From Psychrobacillus sp048572895 (GTDB taxonomy: Bacteria; Bacillota; Bacilli; Bacillales_A; Planococcaceae): DNA of 64,000 nucleotides. The stretch spans positions 806,001 to 870,000 of the forward strand of contig NZ_CP183878.1 in NCBI RefSeq assembly GCF_048572895.1, in the 5' to 3' direction. Positions 50,965 through 59,870 of this stretch are shown in pieces. The position numbers and the translations under genes were made by a program. Position 1 is the first letter of the stretch. Every line of letters starts with the position of its first letter. The notes beneath the pieces are model-generated. The model saw nothing but the letters and a program-made list of their open reading frames with translations. It was not told where the DNA came from and did no database searches.

Positions 50965-51798
50965 TTAACTTTTTTGTAAATCACTCCATTTGTACACCAC
51001 GGACCAATAACTTCTATGTAATATATCGCTAATAACTTTGTCAGTGAATCTGAGCGATTTCAGTATGATGAGTAATTCTATTTCATCATCTGAATATGCT
51101 TTGCTACGTGTACTTGAGCTAGTTATTATATGATAAAATGGATATTTAGTTTTCCATTTAATAAATTCTTTCGTGAAGCGATAATTCCAATTTGTTTTAT
51201 AAAACATGGAAGGACATTCTAAAATTACAGAGCGTATAACTTGAAGGAATTTAAAAGTTTCATTCACGCTTGTTGTTTTGAGTACATAGCCAAACCCATC
51301 TTTTCGTTTACTTAAAGAAAGGTTTACCTTGAAATAAATTGAAATATGTTCTTTTAAAATTTCTAAGTCTGGTTTTGTAAAAGATTGTAGATAAAGATAA
51401 ATATGCGGTGTTAAGTATACTTTCTTTAATCTGTGATTTATTCGATAAGAAATGGACAAGGAACCGTCGTCCATATAAAGTGTAGCTAAAAAAGAAGGTA
51501 AAATACAATCCTTTAAAATCTCAATTGGTAAACGTTTTATACGACTGTCACTATAAAAAAGTCGTTCTAATTCAGTAAATATAGGCAATGATTTTGAAAG
51601 TACTTCGTTTTTCTTTCGATTAAAATAAAGTAATCCTTCTAGTTTGTTTATTTTCCATTGTCGGTAGAGCAACTGTCCTTCTCCAAAATGCTCCCGATAA
51701 CAACTGTTTTTTCTTCTAGTTGCCGTAGTTATCTTCGCAAGGGTTCCATCTCCTAATATACTAGCTAGCAAAATATTATACTGTTCTTCTGCAAGCAA
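50965..51798 (-). CDS. free-standing LAGLIDADG homing endonuclease
   Basis: This protein of about 277 aa has both LAGLIDADG motifs: ILLASILGDGTLA at the start and FLATLYMDDGSLSI near residue 105. These supply the two metal-binding acids (LGDG, MDDG) of a monomeric LAGLIDADG enzyme. The core then continues with KVNLSLSKRKDGFGYVLKTT and the C-terminal NWNYRFTKEFIKWK. It is encoded against the flagellar genes and is not within an intron. The start is unclear: TTG at 51798 is the first possible codon, but the strong GGAGGGAGGGAG site is 23 nt upstream of it, with an in-frame TGA between. The original start may have been lost. Confidence 0.85.
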   Translation of the reverse strand: MLAEEQYNILLASILGDGTLAKITTATRRKNSCYREHFGEGQLLYRQWKINKLEGLLYFNRKKNEVLSKSLPIFTELERLFYSDSRIKRLPIEILKDCILPSFLATLYMDDGSLSISYRINHRLKKVYLTPHIYLYLQSFTKPDLEILKEHISIYFKVNLSLSKRKDGFGYVLKTTSVNETFKFLQVIRSVILECPSMFYKTNWNYRFTKEFIKWKTKYPFYHIITSSSTRSKAYSDDEIELLIILKSLRFTDKVISDILHRSYWSVVYKWSDLQKS

Positions 51799-51931
51799 CT
51801 CTTTATATAATCAGATTTAAACTCCCTCCCTCCTATTAATAGAGCGTTTGTTCTTATTATAACATCTTTTAATATTTTTGTTGCTAGCAATAATCTTAAT
51901 GATTCCTTTTGTCTATTTTTCATATGGTTAT

Positions 51932-51958
51932 TAAAAACATTTATTCACAACCGATATA
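51932..51958 (+). promoter_or_regulatory. SigD promoter 1 of flaG-fliD-fliS
   Basis: TAAA (51932-51935), a 15-bp spacer and CCGATATA (51951-51958) match SigD. It overlaps the first of two 31-bp repeats. Confidence 0.8.
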
Positions 51959-52012
51959 AACAATAAGATATATATTCACAACCGATATAAACAATAAGAT
52001 ATATATTCACAA
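51944..52012 (+). repeat. 31-bp direct repeat, two perfect copies plus 7 bp
   Basis: TTCACAACCGATATAAACAA plus AAGATATATA-type residues repeat at 51944-51974 and 51975-52005, and TTCACAA recurs at 52006. Each copy carries a SigD -10 element. Confidence 0.95.
51964..51989 (+). promoter_or_regulatory. SigD promoter 2 of flaG-fliD-fliS
   Basis: TAAG (51964-51967), a 14-bp spacer and CCGATATA (51982-51989). The -35-like element comes from the first copy of the 31-bp repeat. Confidence 0.65.
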
Positions 52013-52027
52013 GGGGGCAAGACCCGT

Positions 52028-52396
52028 ATGGTCAATCGAATAACTGATTCTGTTGTAAATATTCCACCCAATTCAACTGTAATAACAACTGATGTCGAAT
52101 CAGTTGTATCCACTTCTACTCAATCTGACTATATTCCAATATCAAAGGAAAGTGCTGAACAAGAGTATTTACCTGCCGAAAAAGCAAAGAAAATGACAGA
52201 TAGTATGAATCGGTTTATGGAATCGACTAATACAAACTTGCGATTTCAATACCATGAAGAATTACAAGAGTACTATGTAACGATTGTAGATTCGAAGACA
52301 GATGAAGTAGTGAAAGAAATTCCTTCCAAAAAACTTATGGATATATATGCAGCTATGCGTGACTTCCTTGGAATCTTAGTCGATCACAAAATTTAG
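52028..52396 (+). CDS. flaG: FlaG family protein
   Basis: FlaG (122 aa) is a cytosolic or exported flagellar protein linked to filament length in other bacteria. The C-terminal FlaG domain is visible: NTNLRFQYHEELQEYYVTIV, DEVVKEIPSKKLMDIYAAM and RDFLGILVDHKI. The N-terminal 60 residues are polar and variable. It is the first gene after the tandem SigD promoters and is followed by fliD at 15 bp. The ribosome site is AAGGGGGCAAG. Confidence 0.9.
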   Translation: MVNRITDSVVNIPPNSTVITTDVESVVSTSTQSDYIPISKESAEQEYLPAEKAKKMTDSMNRFMESTNTNLRFQYHEELQEYYVTIVDSKTDEVVKEIPSKKLMDIYAAMRDFLGILVDHKI

Positions 52397-52411
52397 AGAG
52401 CAGGTGGACCT

Positions 52412-53917
52412 ATGCGTATTACGGGATTAGCTAGTGGTATGGATACAGAAACAATGATAAAAGATATGATGAAGGCACAGCGTATTCCTTTAGATAAAAT
52501 AATGCAAAAGAAACAATACATGGAATGGCAACGAGATGATTATCGAGCAGCGAATAAAAAACTATTTGATTTTCGCAACTTAACAAGTGATACAATGTTG
52601 CGTCAATCTACTTATATTCAAAAGACGGTGACTAGTTCAGCTCCAGACGAAATTAGTGTAAAAAACGTAAACTCGACAAGTGATTTCACTGGTAAAATTA
52701 AAGTGAAACAGCTTGCAGAAGCGGCCACTATGCAGAGTACTGACCGAATTTTAGCTCCTGATGCTGATTTAACAAAAAAATTAAAAGAATTGGACCCTTC
52801 AATGGTACCATCTTCTTTTACTATTAAAGCTATAAAGGCAGATGGAAAGTTAGATCAAGATGGTTATGAAGTGAAGATTGATGAAAACTCCACTATGCAA
52901 AGTGTATTGAATGACATTAACAAAAACTCAGGTGTCAATGCTTTCTATGATTCTTTTACTGGAAAGATGGCTTTTACTGCAAAAAATAGTGGAGAAATAG
53001 CAAATACGCTTGATCAAGATGGAAATATTATTAACCCACCAGAAATTGTAATCGAGGAAGATACTAAAAACTTCTTGAAATTTGATACAGCAGTATCGAC
53101 AGAAGGTAAGAATGCCATATTTGTTTACAATGGTTTAGAAACTCAGCGTCAATCCAACACCTTCCAAATCAATGGGTTCGAAATCACATTGAAAAAAGCA
53201 AGCGAGACGGATATTACGTTTAGTTCAGCTCCAGACACAGATAAAATTCTTGCATCAGTAACTAAATTTGTAGATGAATATAATAAATTGATCGAGAATT
53301 TAAACAGTGAGATACGCGAGAAAAAATATAGAGATTTCCAACCTCTTTCTTCTGAAGAAAAAGCAGATATGAAGGAAAAAGAAATCGAACTTTGGGAAGA
53401 AAAAGCAAAGAGTGGGACACTTCGGAATGATAGTGTTATTTCTAGTGCATTAAGCCAATTACGTTCTGCTTTAAATTCAGCTGTTGGTGGAGTAAGTGGT
53501 GCAGATAGATTAAGTGAAATAGGAATTACAACTTCAAGTAACTATATGGAAAATGGGAAATTAGTGATTGATGAAGCGAAATTGCGTAAAGCAATTTCAG
53601 ATGATCCTAACCAAGTGTATGAACTATTTGCAGCAGATGGTGCTACGGATTCGGAAAAAGGATTGGCTAGAAGATTAGTCGCTACTGTGGATGATACGCG
53701 TAAGAAAGTTATAGAAAAGGCTGGTACAGATACAGCAGTAAACACTACTTTCTCACTTGGGCGTACATTAAAAGGATTCGATGATCAAATTAGTCGATTT
53801 GAAGACCGTCTACAAATGATTGAAAGTCGCTATTATAAGCAATTCTCTGCCATGGAATCTGCAATATTACGTGCAAATAACCAGTCTTCCTATTTGATGA
53901 ATGCATTTAGCAGCTGA
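52412..53917 (+). CDS. fliD: flagellar filament cap protein FliD
   Basis: FliD (501 aa) forms the cap that folds flagellin at the tip. The N-terminus RITGLASGMDTETMIKDMMK and PLDKIMQKKQYMEWQRDDYR is diagnostic. The middle holds the variable D2/D3 domains, and the C-terminus has GRTLKGFDDQISRFEDRLQM and YYKQFSAMESAILRANNQSS. Length is normal for Bacillus FliD. It is in one operon with flaG, fliS and fliT. Confidence 0.95.
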   Translation: MRITGLASGMDTETMIKDMMKAQRIPLDKIMQKKQYMEWQRDDYRAANKKLFDFRNLTSDTMLRQSTYIQKTVTSSAPDEISVKNVNSTSDFTGKIKVKQLAEAATMQSTDRILAPDADLTKKLKELDPSMVPSSFTIKAIKADGKLDQDGYEVKIDENSTMQSVLNDINKNSGVNAFYDSFTGKMAFTAKNSGEIANTLDQDGNIINPPEIVIEEDTKNFLKFDTAVSTEGKNAIFVYNGLETQRQSNTFQINGFEITLKKASETDITFSSAPDTDKILASVTKFVDEYNKLIENLNSEIREKKYRDFQPLSSEEKADMKEKEIELWEEKAKSGTLRNDSVISSALSQLRSALNSAVGGVSGADRLSEIGITTSSNYMENGKLVIDEAKLRKAISDDPNQVYELFAADGATDSEKGLARRLVATVDDTRKKVIEKAGTDTAVNTTFSLGRTLKGFDDQISRFEDRLQMIESRYYKQFSAMESAILRANNQSSYLMNAFSS

Positions 53918-53963
53918 CAATAATAAATAAGTTACAAGCGTTACAAAAAAGAGGAGTGTTATT

Positions 53964-54365
53964 ATGGCTGTAAATAATCCATATCAAGCATATCAACAAA
54001 ATAGTGTGACTCAATCTACACCTGGTGAGCTAACACTTATGTTATATAATGGCTGTTTGAAGTTTTTGAACCAAGCGAAAAAAGGTATAGAAACAAAAGA
54101 TATTGAACTAAAAAATACGAATATCCAAAAGGCGCAAAATATTTTACGCGAGTTAATGATTACTTTAGATCCATCACAAACTATTTCTCAATCAATGGCT
54201 AGTTTATATGAATATATGATTAATCGCTTAGTAGAAGCAAATATAAACAATGATGCTGCTCTTGTGGATGAAGTATATGGACTGACAACTGAATTTCGTG
54301 ATACATGGAAACAAGTTATTCAAATAAATCGCCAAAAACAATACGGCTCTACGGGTGAAGTATGA
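53964..54365 (+). CDS. fliS: flagellin export chaperone FliS
   Basis: FliS (133 aa) binds the C-terminal D0 helix of flagellin in the cytosol until export. It has AYQQNSVTQSTPGELTLMLY, YNGCLKFLNQAKKGIE and YEYMINRLVEANINND, all typical of the family. Its target is the C-terminal helix that the hag intron alters, so both forms of the flagellin end would meet this chaperone. Its stop overlaps the next start (ATGA). Confidence 0.96.
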   Translation: MAVNNPYQAYQQNSVTQSTPGELTLMLYNGCLKFLNQAKKGIETKDIELKNTNIQKAQNILRELMITLDPSQTISQSMASLYEYMINRLVEANINNDAALVDEVYGLTTEFRDTWKQVIQINRQKQYGSTGEV

Positions 54366-54715
54366 TTCGAGAGAGTCTAAATGCTTGGAGAAATGTTACG
54401 GAACAATTGGTTCACATTTTAGATGAGCGAGAAGAAGGAAAGCGAGATGCTATTATTGCACAAATAGAAGAATTATTAAACCAAAGAGACTTTTTACAAC
54501 CTTCCATCCAAGAACCTTTTACGGAGGAAGAAAAGACATTTGGACAAGCGCTTCTATCATTAGAAAAGATTCTTCAAGCAAAGTTAAAAGTGTATATGAA
54601 AGATATACGTATAGATATTTCTGACCAACAAAAAAAGAAAGTTTCTGTGCATGCGTACATGGACCCGTACAATCAAGTATTCCGTGACGGTACTTTTTAC
54701 GATAAGAAAAAATAA
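54362..54715 (+). CDS. fliT: FliT-like flagellar chaperone
   Basis: The 117-residue helical protein follows fliS with a 4-nt ATGA overlap, the position of FliT, the chaperone for FliD. It carries LNAWRNVTEQLVHILDE and FTEEEKTFGQALLSLEKILQ. The C-terminal HAYMDPYNQVFRDGTFYDKKK-type end (MDPYNQ...DGTFYDKK) is common in the Bacillus FliT/YvzG-like group. FliT sequences are poorly conserved, so the name rests mainly on position. Confidence 0.78.
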   Translation: MIRESLNAWRNVTEQLVHILDEREEGKRDAIIAQIEELLNQRDFLQPSIQEPFTEEEKTFGQALLSLEKILQAKLKVYMKDIRIDISDQQKKKVSVHAYMDPYNQVFRDGTFYDKKK

Positions 54716-54717
54716 AC

Positions 54718-54749
54718 AAACCGGCATTAGCATCTGCTCGTGCCGGTTT
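54718..54749 (+). terminator. Rho-independent terminator
   Basis: AAACCGGCA pairs with TGCCGGTTT, followed by a T-rich tail; it ends the fliD operon. Confidence 0.75.
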
Positions 54750-54782
54750 GCTTGTATTTACATATGAATTGGAGTTTTTAAA

Positions 54783-55169
54783 ATGACAACCTTAACAGAA
54801 GATCAAGTACAATTGGTTCGAGAATACACAGCAATGCTCCAGAATGTTGATGAGGCATTCGAGTACGTTATTGCTAGTTTTACAGATTACTCAAAAACAG
54901 AAGGCGACCTTGTGTTAAGTGACATTCTTACTGCTTTTGTTCAAATTATTCAAGTGAATGATGATTTGACTACTATTTGTCATGAGAATAAGGAAATAAA
55001 AAATTCTATTCTTGATTTTCCAAACCTTGTTGAAGCAGCTGGAAAATTAGACGGTATATTTGAAAAGTCTCAGGAAAAACAAGAAGTAGTACAACAAGAA
55101 CTTTACCCGGCATATAAGCAGTGGTATGAATCTATTTATCCGCAACTAGTTGTATATACACAAGTATAA
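54783..55169 (+). CDS. hypothetical helical protein (128 aa)
   Basis: The protein is acidic and mostly helical (EDQVQLVREYTAMLQNVDEA, LSDILTAFVQIIQVNDDL, YPAYKQWYESIYPQLVVY), with no membrane span or signal peptide. I do not recognise the family. It sits directly after the flagellar operon terminator with its own GGAG site and is followed by a terminator, so it is monocistronic. The setting suggests a motility-linked gene, but that is an inference. Confidence 0.65.
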   Translation: MTTLTEDQVQLVREYTAMLQNVDEAFEYVIASFTDYSKTEGDLVLSDILTAFVQIIQVNDDLTTICHENKEIKNSILDFPNLVEAAGKLDGIFEKSQEKQEVVQQELYPAYKQWYESIYPQLVVYTQV

Positions 55170-55172
55170 GTT

Positions 55173-55207
55173 CTAACCCAATGATAAATTCATTGGGTTA
55201 TTTTCTA
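55173..55207 (+). terminator. Rho-independent terminator
   Basis: AACCCAATGA pairs with TCATTGGGTT and is followed by ATTTTCT. Confidence 0.8.
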
Positions 55208-55425
55208 TACTAAACCCAAGATTCAATTAGTTGCCGTTCATCATTCACTTAATTATCCTTTGAATATATGAGTGAACAATCATTCATGTCGTTTTAGTTG
55301 TATTTCTCACCTTATTTACGTACTGATATTCCCCGGGAAATTAAATAAAAATTATAATGTGAAAATTTAGTTTCAATGTTATGATGATATTAATAGATAA
55401 GTAGTTAAATAGAAGGAGGGTCTAT

Positions 55426-56181
55426 ATGTTCAAGAAAGTGCTTATAGTAACAGTTTTACTTACTTCATTTGCAACAACTGCTAGTGCTAATGCCTTGTAT
55501 GAAGTCAAAAAAGGGGATACATTAACGAAAATAGCTAAGGTAAACAAAGTAGCTATCAATGATCTCCGTTCATGGAACAAGCTGACAAAGGATAGTATTT
55601 TCATCAAACAGAAATTAATCGTTAATAAACCCATTGTTGCGACTAAAACACCAGCAAAAGTAGTTGCTGCGAAACCTAAACCTGTGATAGTTACGAATAC
55701 GCCTAAACAGGAAATCGAAGTTTCACCGATTGAAGTAAAGGATGCTCAACTATCCACCGCACCAATTATGAAACAAGCAAATAATTTATCTATTAAAGGA
55801 CAAGCCATATATTCTTTAATGATAGACTTGTCAAAATATTTAGAAGGTATTCCGTACTTATATGCTGGTAATACGGCTGATGGATTTGACTGTAGTGGGT
55901 TTATTTATTTCCTTCATGCGCAGGCAGGGCTAGATATTACGAGACAAAGTAGTGAAAGTTATTTTGCCCAAACTGCTAATGTGGTACTTCCAGTTGTAGG
56001 GGATCTAGTGTTTTTCGAAAATACATATAAACAAGGAATCTCTCATATGGGAGTTTACTTGGGAGATAATAAATTTATCCATGCTGGGTCAAAAGGGGTG
56101 GAAGTGGCAAGTTTAGAATCCACTTACTGGAAAGAACATTTTGTTTCGTTTAATCGATTCAATTCATTAACTGTAAATTAA
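55426..56181 (+). CDS. LysM and NlpC/P60 peptidoglycan endopeptidase
   Basis: This secreted wall hydrolase of 251 residues has a signal peptide (to TTASANALY), one LysM domain (YEVKKGDTLTKIAKVNKVAI, about 25-68), an Ala/Lys/Pro linker, and an NlpC/P60 domain with DGFDCSGFIYFLH (catalytic Cys), QGISHMGVYLGDN (His) and FIHAGS. It resembles the LytE/LytF/CwlS type that cut the D-Glu-to-diaminopimelate bond for cell separation and growth. In Bacillus subtilis some such genes are under SigD control; here the location among motility genes fits, though no clear SigD promoter is visible. GGAGGG precedes the ATG. Confidence 0.93.
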   Translation: MFKKVLIVTVLLTSFATTASANALYEVKKGDTLTKIAKVNKVAINDLRSWNKLTKDSIFIKQKLIVNKPIVATKTPAKVVAAKPKPVIVTNTPKQEIEVSPIEVKDAQLSTAPIMKQANNLSIKGQAIYSLMIDLSKYLEGIPYLYAGNTADGFDCSGFIYFLHAQAGLDITRQSSESYFAQTANVVLPVVGDLVFFENTYKQGISHMGVYLGDNKFIHAGSKGVEVASLESTYWKEHFVSFNRFNSLTVN

Positions 56182-56205
56182 AGCAGAAGCATAGGAGGAT
56201 ATGGC

Positions 56206-57894
56206 ATGAAATGGACTATTGCTAAGAAAATGTGGCTAGGGTTTGTTGTTATTCTTGTGTTATTAATTGCTGTGTCGAGTTTATCGATTATGACCTTAAT
56301 GAATAATAGTGAGAAATATCAATTTTTGTTAGATGATCGAGTAGTTAAAGTGAATCTTGTTAAGGACATTGAGATATCTCAAAAAGACACAGCAAGAGCG
56401 TTAATGGATTTTTTACTATTTAATACCGATGCAGCGAGACAACATGTAGAGGAGAACCAGCAAAGAACCAATGAGTTATCTGCTGAATTGCGCAATAAAT
56501 TGTTTTCACCAGAGACATTAGATATGATAACTGAATTTGAAAATAAAAATGATATGTTTGCTGCTATAAATGCAGATGCCATTAAGGCGAAAATAGAGAA
56601 AGATACTTCAGCGGTCAATAAATTCACAGCAAATGCTAAAGAAACGAATACCGGTGCGCTAACAGTATTAGGGGGAATTGAACAGTATTTACAAGCTGAT
56701 ATGGATACGACAAGAGAGGAGCTTTCTAGCTATGAGGCTGGAGCAAAACTTTTTGTTATCGTTTTAGCTATATCGGGAGTTATTCTAGGAATTCTTTTAG
56801 CCTATTTCATCAGTAGAAGTATTTCAAAACCTGTGAAACGTGTTACTGCGGGCCTTACAGAAATTGCAACTGGCAATTTAAATGTAGAGCCTATAGTGAT
56901 TAAAAACAAAGATGAAGTAGGAGAAATGGCTTCCGCTTTTAACACAATGTCTAAAGACCTACGCGGGATAGTTTCTGGAGTTCGAGATTCTTCCATGCAG
57001 CTTGCCGCTAATGCAGAGGAACTTTCGGCTAGCTCGGAAGAAAGCTTGGCATCCTCTCAAATGGTTGCGAAATCTGCGGAAGCTCAAATGGTATCGAGTG
57101 AACAGCAAGTGCACCATATGGATTCATCGGTTCAGTCCTTGACGGAGCTATCGCAAGGTATCGGTCAAATTTCTGTTAGCAATGAAGAAATGTTACAGGC
57201 CGCAAATGATGTGCAAAAACTAGTCTATACAGGTTCTAATGTTGTATCAGATGTAGCTAAACAGATGGATACTATTCACACTACATTCAATGATACGACT
57301 ATTATCATGCAAAATATGGCGAAGCATTCTAATGATATTCAAACTGTTACTGCTTTAATAACCGATATATCCGAGCAGACGAATTTATTAGCGTTAAATG
57401 CAGCTATTGAAGCAGCGAGGGCTGGTGAATACGGCAAGGGCTTTGCGGTTGTAGCAGATGAGGTACGTAAACTCGCAGAGCAATCTAAGAATTCTGCTAC
57501 GGAAATAGCCTCTATGGTGCAACTGATTCAAAGTGCTTCTGGAAATGCTGTTCATGCTATTACAGCTGGAGGCGAAAAAGTGGAAGCTGGTATTGCTAAA
57601 ACGACGGAATCCTTAAGAGTATTCCAAGGCATTGAAGAGGCTGTTGGAGAGGTTGGTCTTAAGGTGGAATCGGTTTCGGCAGCTATTGAACAAATTCAGG
57701 CAATGGCAGAGTCCGTTTCTCAGGGTGCGTTAGAAGTACAAAGACTCGCAACGCTTGCAGCAGACGGCGCTAGTGATACAAGTGCTACAACCGAGCAGCA
57801 AATAGCAGCGAACGAAGAAATTTCGTCCAATGCGCAGGCGCTAGCAGATCTTGCTGAAGCGTTACAAAATAATGTTAGTCATTTTAAAATATAG
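56206..57894 (+). CDS. methyl-accepting chemotaxis protein 1
   Basis: This chemoreceptor of 562 residues has two membrane helices (about 9-30 and 189-210) with a four-helix-bundle sensor between them. A HAMP domain follows (SRSISKPVKRVTAGLTEIAT), then the signalling domain with the conserved hairpin tip EQTNLLALNAAIEAARAGEY. Long methylation helices flank it (SSMQLAANAEELSASSEESL). It sits in the membrane and signals to CheA/CheW. It starts 24 bp after the NlpC gene and ends in its own terminator. Its ligand is unknown. It is one of three tandem paralogues that share the signalling domain but differ in the sensor. Confidence 0.95.
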   Translation: MKWTIAKKMWLGFVVILVLLIAVSSLSIMTLMNNSEKYQFLLDDRVVKVNLVKDIEISQKDTARALMDFLLFNTDAARQHVEENQQRTNELSAELRNKLFSPETLDMITEFENKNDMFAAINADAIKAKIEKDTSAVNKFTANAKETNTGALTVLGGIEQYLQADMDTTREELSSYEAGAKLFVIVLAISGVILGILLAYFISRSISKPVKRVTAGLTEIATGNLNVEPIVIKNKDEVGEMASAFNTMSKDLRGIVSGVRDSSMQLAANAEELSASSEESLASSQMVAKSAEAQMVSSEQQVHHMDSSVQSLTELSQGIGQISVSNEEMLQAANDVQKLVYTGSNVVSDVAKQMDTIHTTFNDTTIIMQNMAKHSNDIQTVTALITDISEQTNLLALNAAIEAARAGEYGKGFAVVADEVRKLAEQSKNSATEIASMVQLIQSASGNAVHAITAGGEKVEAGIAKTTESLRVFQGIEEAVGEVGLKVESVSAAIEQIQAMAESVSQGALEVQRLATLAADGASDTSATTEQQIAANEEISSNAQALADLAEALQNNVSHFKI

Positions 57895-57906
57895 TTAAAT
57901 CTGTCA

Positions 57907-57942
57907 ATCCTATGTCGTTTTATATGACATAGGATATTTTAC
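57907..57942 (+). terminator. Rho-independent terminator
   Basis: ATCCTATGTC pairs with GACATAGGAT and is followed by ATTTTA. Confidence 0.75.
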
Positions 57943-58049
57943 TAAAATAAACCAAATTATATATGTCCAAATACCCCTGTGTTATGTATAATGATATAGT
58001 TACATTAGAATTATATGAAAATAATGGATATAGGAAAAAGGGGATATAT

Positions 58050-59732
58050 ATGAAATTGACGATTTCAAAAAAAATGTGGTTTGGTTTTAGTGCGGTACTA
58101 CTATTACTGGTACTTACAAGTGTTATTACTCAATACGGAACGAAAACTTTAACGAGTGAGTATAAGGATATTCTGAATGATGATATGGCAAAGATTGATC
58201 TAGTAGAGGAAATTACTGTTATTCAGAAGGATATGGCAACTGCTGTATTAGAATTTGTTATGTTTGGTAAAAGGGAGGCTGTCGATAAGTTTGATGCTGA
58301 AATAGAGAAAGGCTCAGTTGCAGCAAGAACTTTAATCGAAAAAGCTACAGATGCAGAATCTGTTAAGTTAATGAAGGATCTTCAAACGGAAACAGTAATG
58401 CTATTTGAAAACAATAATAAGATTATTGAGTTGAAATCGGCAAATAAACCTTTTGAACAATATGCTGCAAAATCTTCGGAAATTAATACCGGTGTCCTTG
58501 GTATTTTAGCAGAATTACAACAAATTCAAGAAGAAAATTTGGCAGATACAATAGTAGAATTAGACAAGCGTGAAGCTAACACATCGAAACTACTAATTAT
58601 TATAACTATACTGGCAATTATTAGCGGTATTTTGATTTCTTATTTTATCGGAAAATCTATTTCTAAACCTATTCAAAAGGTTACAGCTGGACTTGAGGAA
58701 ATTGCTAAGGGTAATCTAGCAGTTGAGCCGATCATTATTAAAAATAAAGATGAAGTCGGTGTAATGGCAACGACGTTTAACAAAATGTCGAATGATTTAC
58801 AGCAAATTGTATCCAGTGTTCGTGACTCTTCTATGCAATTAGCAGCAAATGCGGAAGAACTTTCTGCAAGCTCAGAAGAAAGTCTTGCATCTTCTCAAAT
58901 GGTAGCGAAGTCTGCGGAAGAGCAAATGATTGCAAGTGAAGAACAAGTAAAGCATTTGGATTCATCTATGGATTCAATGGAGGGCTTACAACAAGGCGTA
59001 TCAGAGATTGCATCTAGCAATGATGAAATGCTACAAGCGACGGCTGGCGTGAAAACACTCGTAACAAAAGGTTCCTCAGTCGTTTCTGAAGTAGCTGACC
59101 AAATGGAAACAATTCACACTACCTTCACAGAAACAACTGAAATTATGAAAAACATGGCTAAACATTCAGACGAAATTCAAAACATTACGTCTCTTATTAC
59201 CGATATTTCTGAACAAACGAATTTACTTGCATTAAATGCGGCAATTGAAGCTGCTCGTGCAGGTGAATACGGTAAAGGATTTGCCGTTGTTGCAGAAGAA
59301 GTACGTAAACTGGCGGAGCAATCGAAGAATTCTGCATCAGAAATCGAGTCGATGGTTCAGTTAATCCAATCTGCCTCTGGATCAGCAGTTAAAGCTATAA
59401 CAACTGGTGGCGATAAAGTGGAGCAGGGTCTTGCAAAAACAACAGAATCTCTTAATGTTTTCAATGAAATTGAAACTAGTGTTGAAGATGTAGTTCAAAA
59501 AGTAGAATTAGTATCATCTGCCATTGATCAAATTCAAGAAATGGCTCATTCTGTTACAGAGAGTGCCGGGAAAGTACAAAAAATTGCGGCACATGCTGCG
59601 GATGGCGCAAGTGATACAAGTGCTGCTACTGAACAACAATTAGCTGCAAACGAAGAAATTTCATCAAATGCACAATCTCTAGCAGATTTAGCAGAGAAAT
59701 TACAAAATAAAGTAAGTCATTTTAACCTTTAA
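58050..59732 (+). CDS. methyl-accepting chemotaxis protein 2
   Basis: This is the second tandem receptor (560 aa) with the same layout: TM helix 1, four-helix sensor, TM helix 2 (IIITILAIISGILISYFIGK), HAMP (SISKPIQKVTAGLEEIAKGN) and the MCP signalling domain with EQTNLLALNAAIEAARAGEY. The ATG at 58050 is chosen over an upstream in-frame ATG (57963) because AAAAAGGGG lies just upstream and the signal-anchor starts MKLTISKKMW as in the third receptor. The sensor region differs from receptor 1 (EEITVIQKDMATAVLEFVMF) but the fold is similar. Ligand unknown. Confidence 0.95.
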   Translation: MKLTISKKMWFGFSAVLLLLVLTSVITQYGTKTLTSEYKDILNDDMAKIDLVEEITVIQKDMATAVLEFVMFGKREAVDKFDAEIEKGSVAARTLIEKATDAESVKLMKDLQTETVMLFENNNKIIELKSANKPFEQYAAKSSEINTGVLGILAELQQIQEENLADTIVELDKREANTSKLLIIITILAIISGILISYFIGKSISKPIQKVTAGLEEIAKGNLAVEPIIIKNKDEVGVMATTFNKMSNDLQQIVSSVRDSSMQLAANAEELSASSEESLASSQMVAKSAEEQMIASEEQVKHLDSSMDSMEGLQQGVSEIASSNDEMLQATAGVKTLVTKGSSVVSEVADQMETIHTTFTETTEIMKNMAKHSDEIQNITSLITDISEQTNLLALNAAIEAARAGEYGKGFAVVAEEVRKLAEQSKNSASEIESMVQLIQSASGSAVKAITTGGDKVEQGLAKTTESLNVFNEIETSVEDVVQKVELVSSAIDQIQEMAHSVTESAGKVQKIAAHAADGASDTSAATEQQLAANEEISSNAQSLADLAEKLQNKVSHFNL

Positions 59733-59740
59733 TTTACAGT

Positions 59741-59776
59741 GACTCTAAATCGCAAGCTGGATTTAGAGTCTTTTAT
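59741..59776 (+). terminator. Rho-independent terminator
   Basis: GACTCTAAAT pairs with ATTTAGAGTC and is followed by TTTTATT. Confidence 0.8.
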
Positions 59777-59870
59777 TGCTTAATAAATACAATATTTAGA
59801 AAATAAATATAGTAAACTTTCAGCTTGTATAATTATATTTGCCTAGCAACTAGTAGAAAAGGGGATAATA

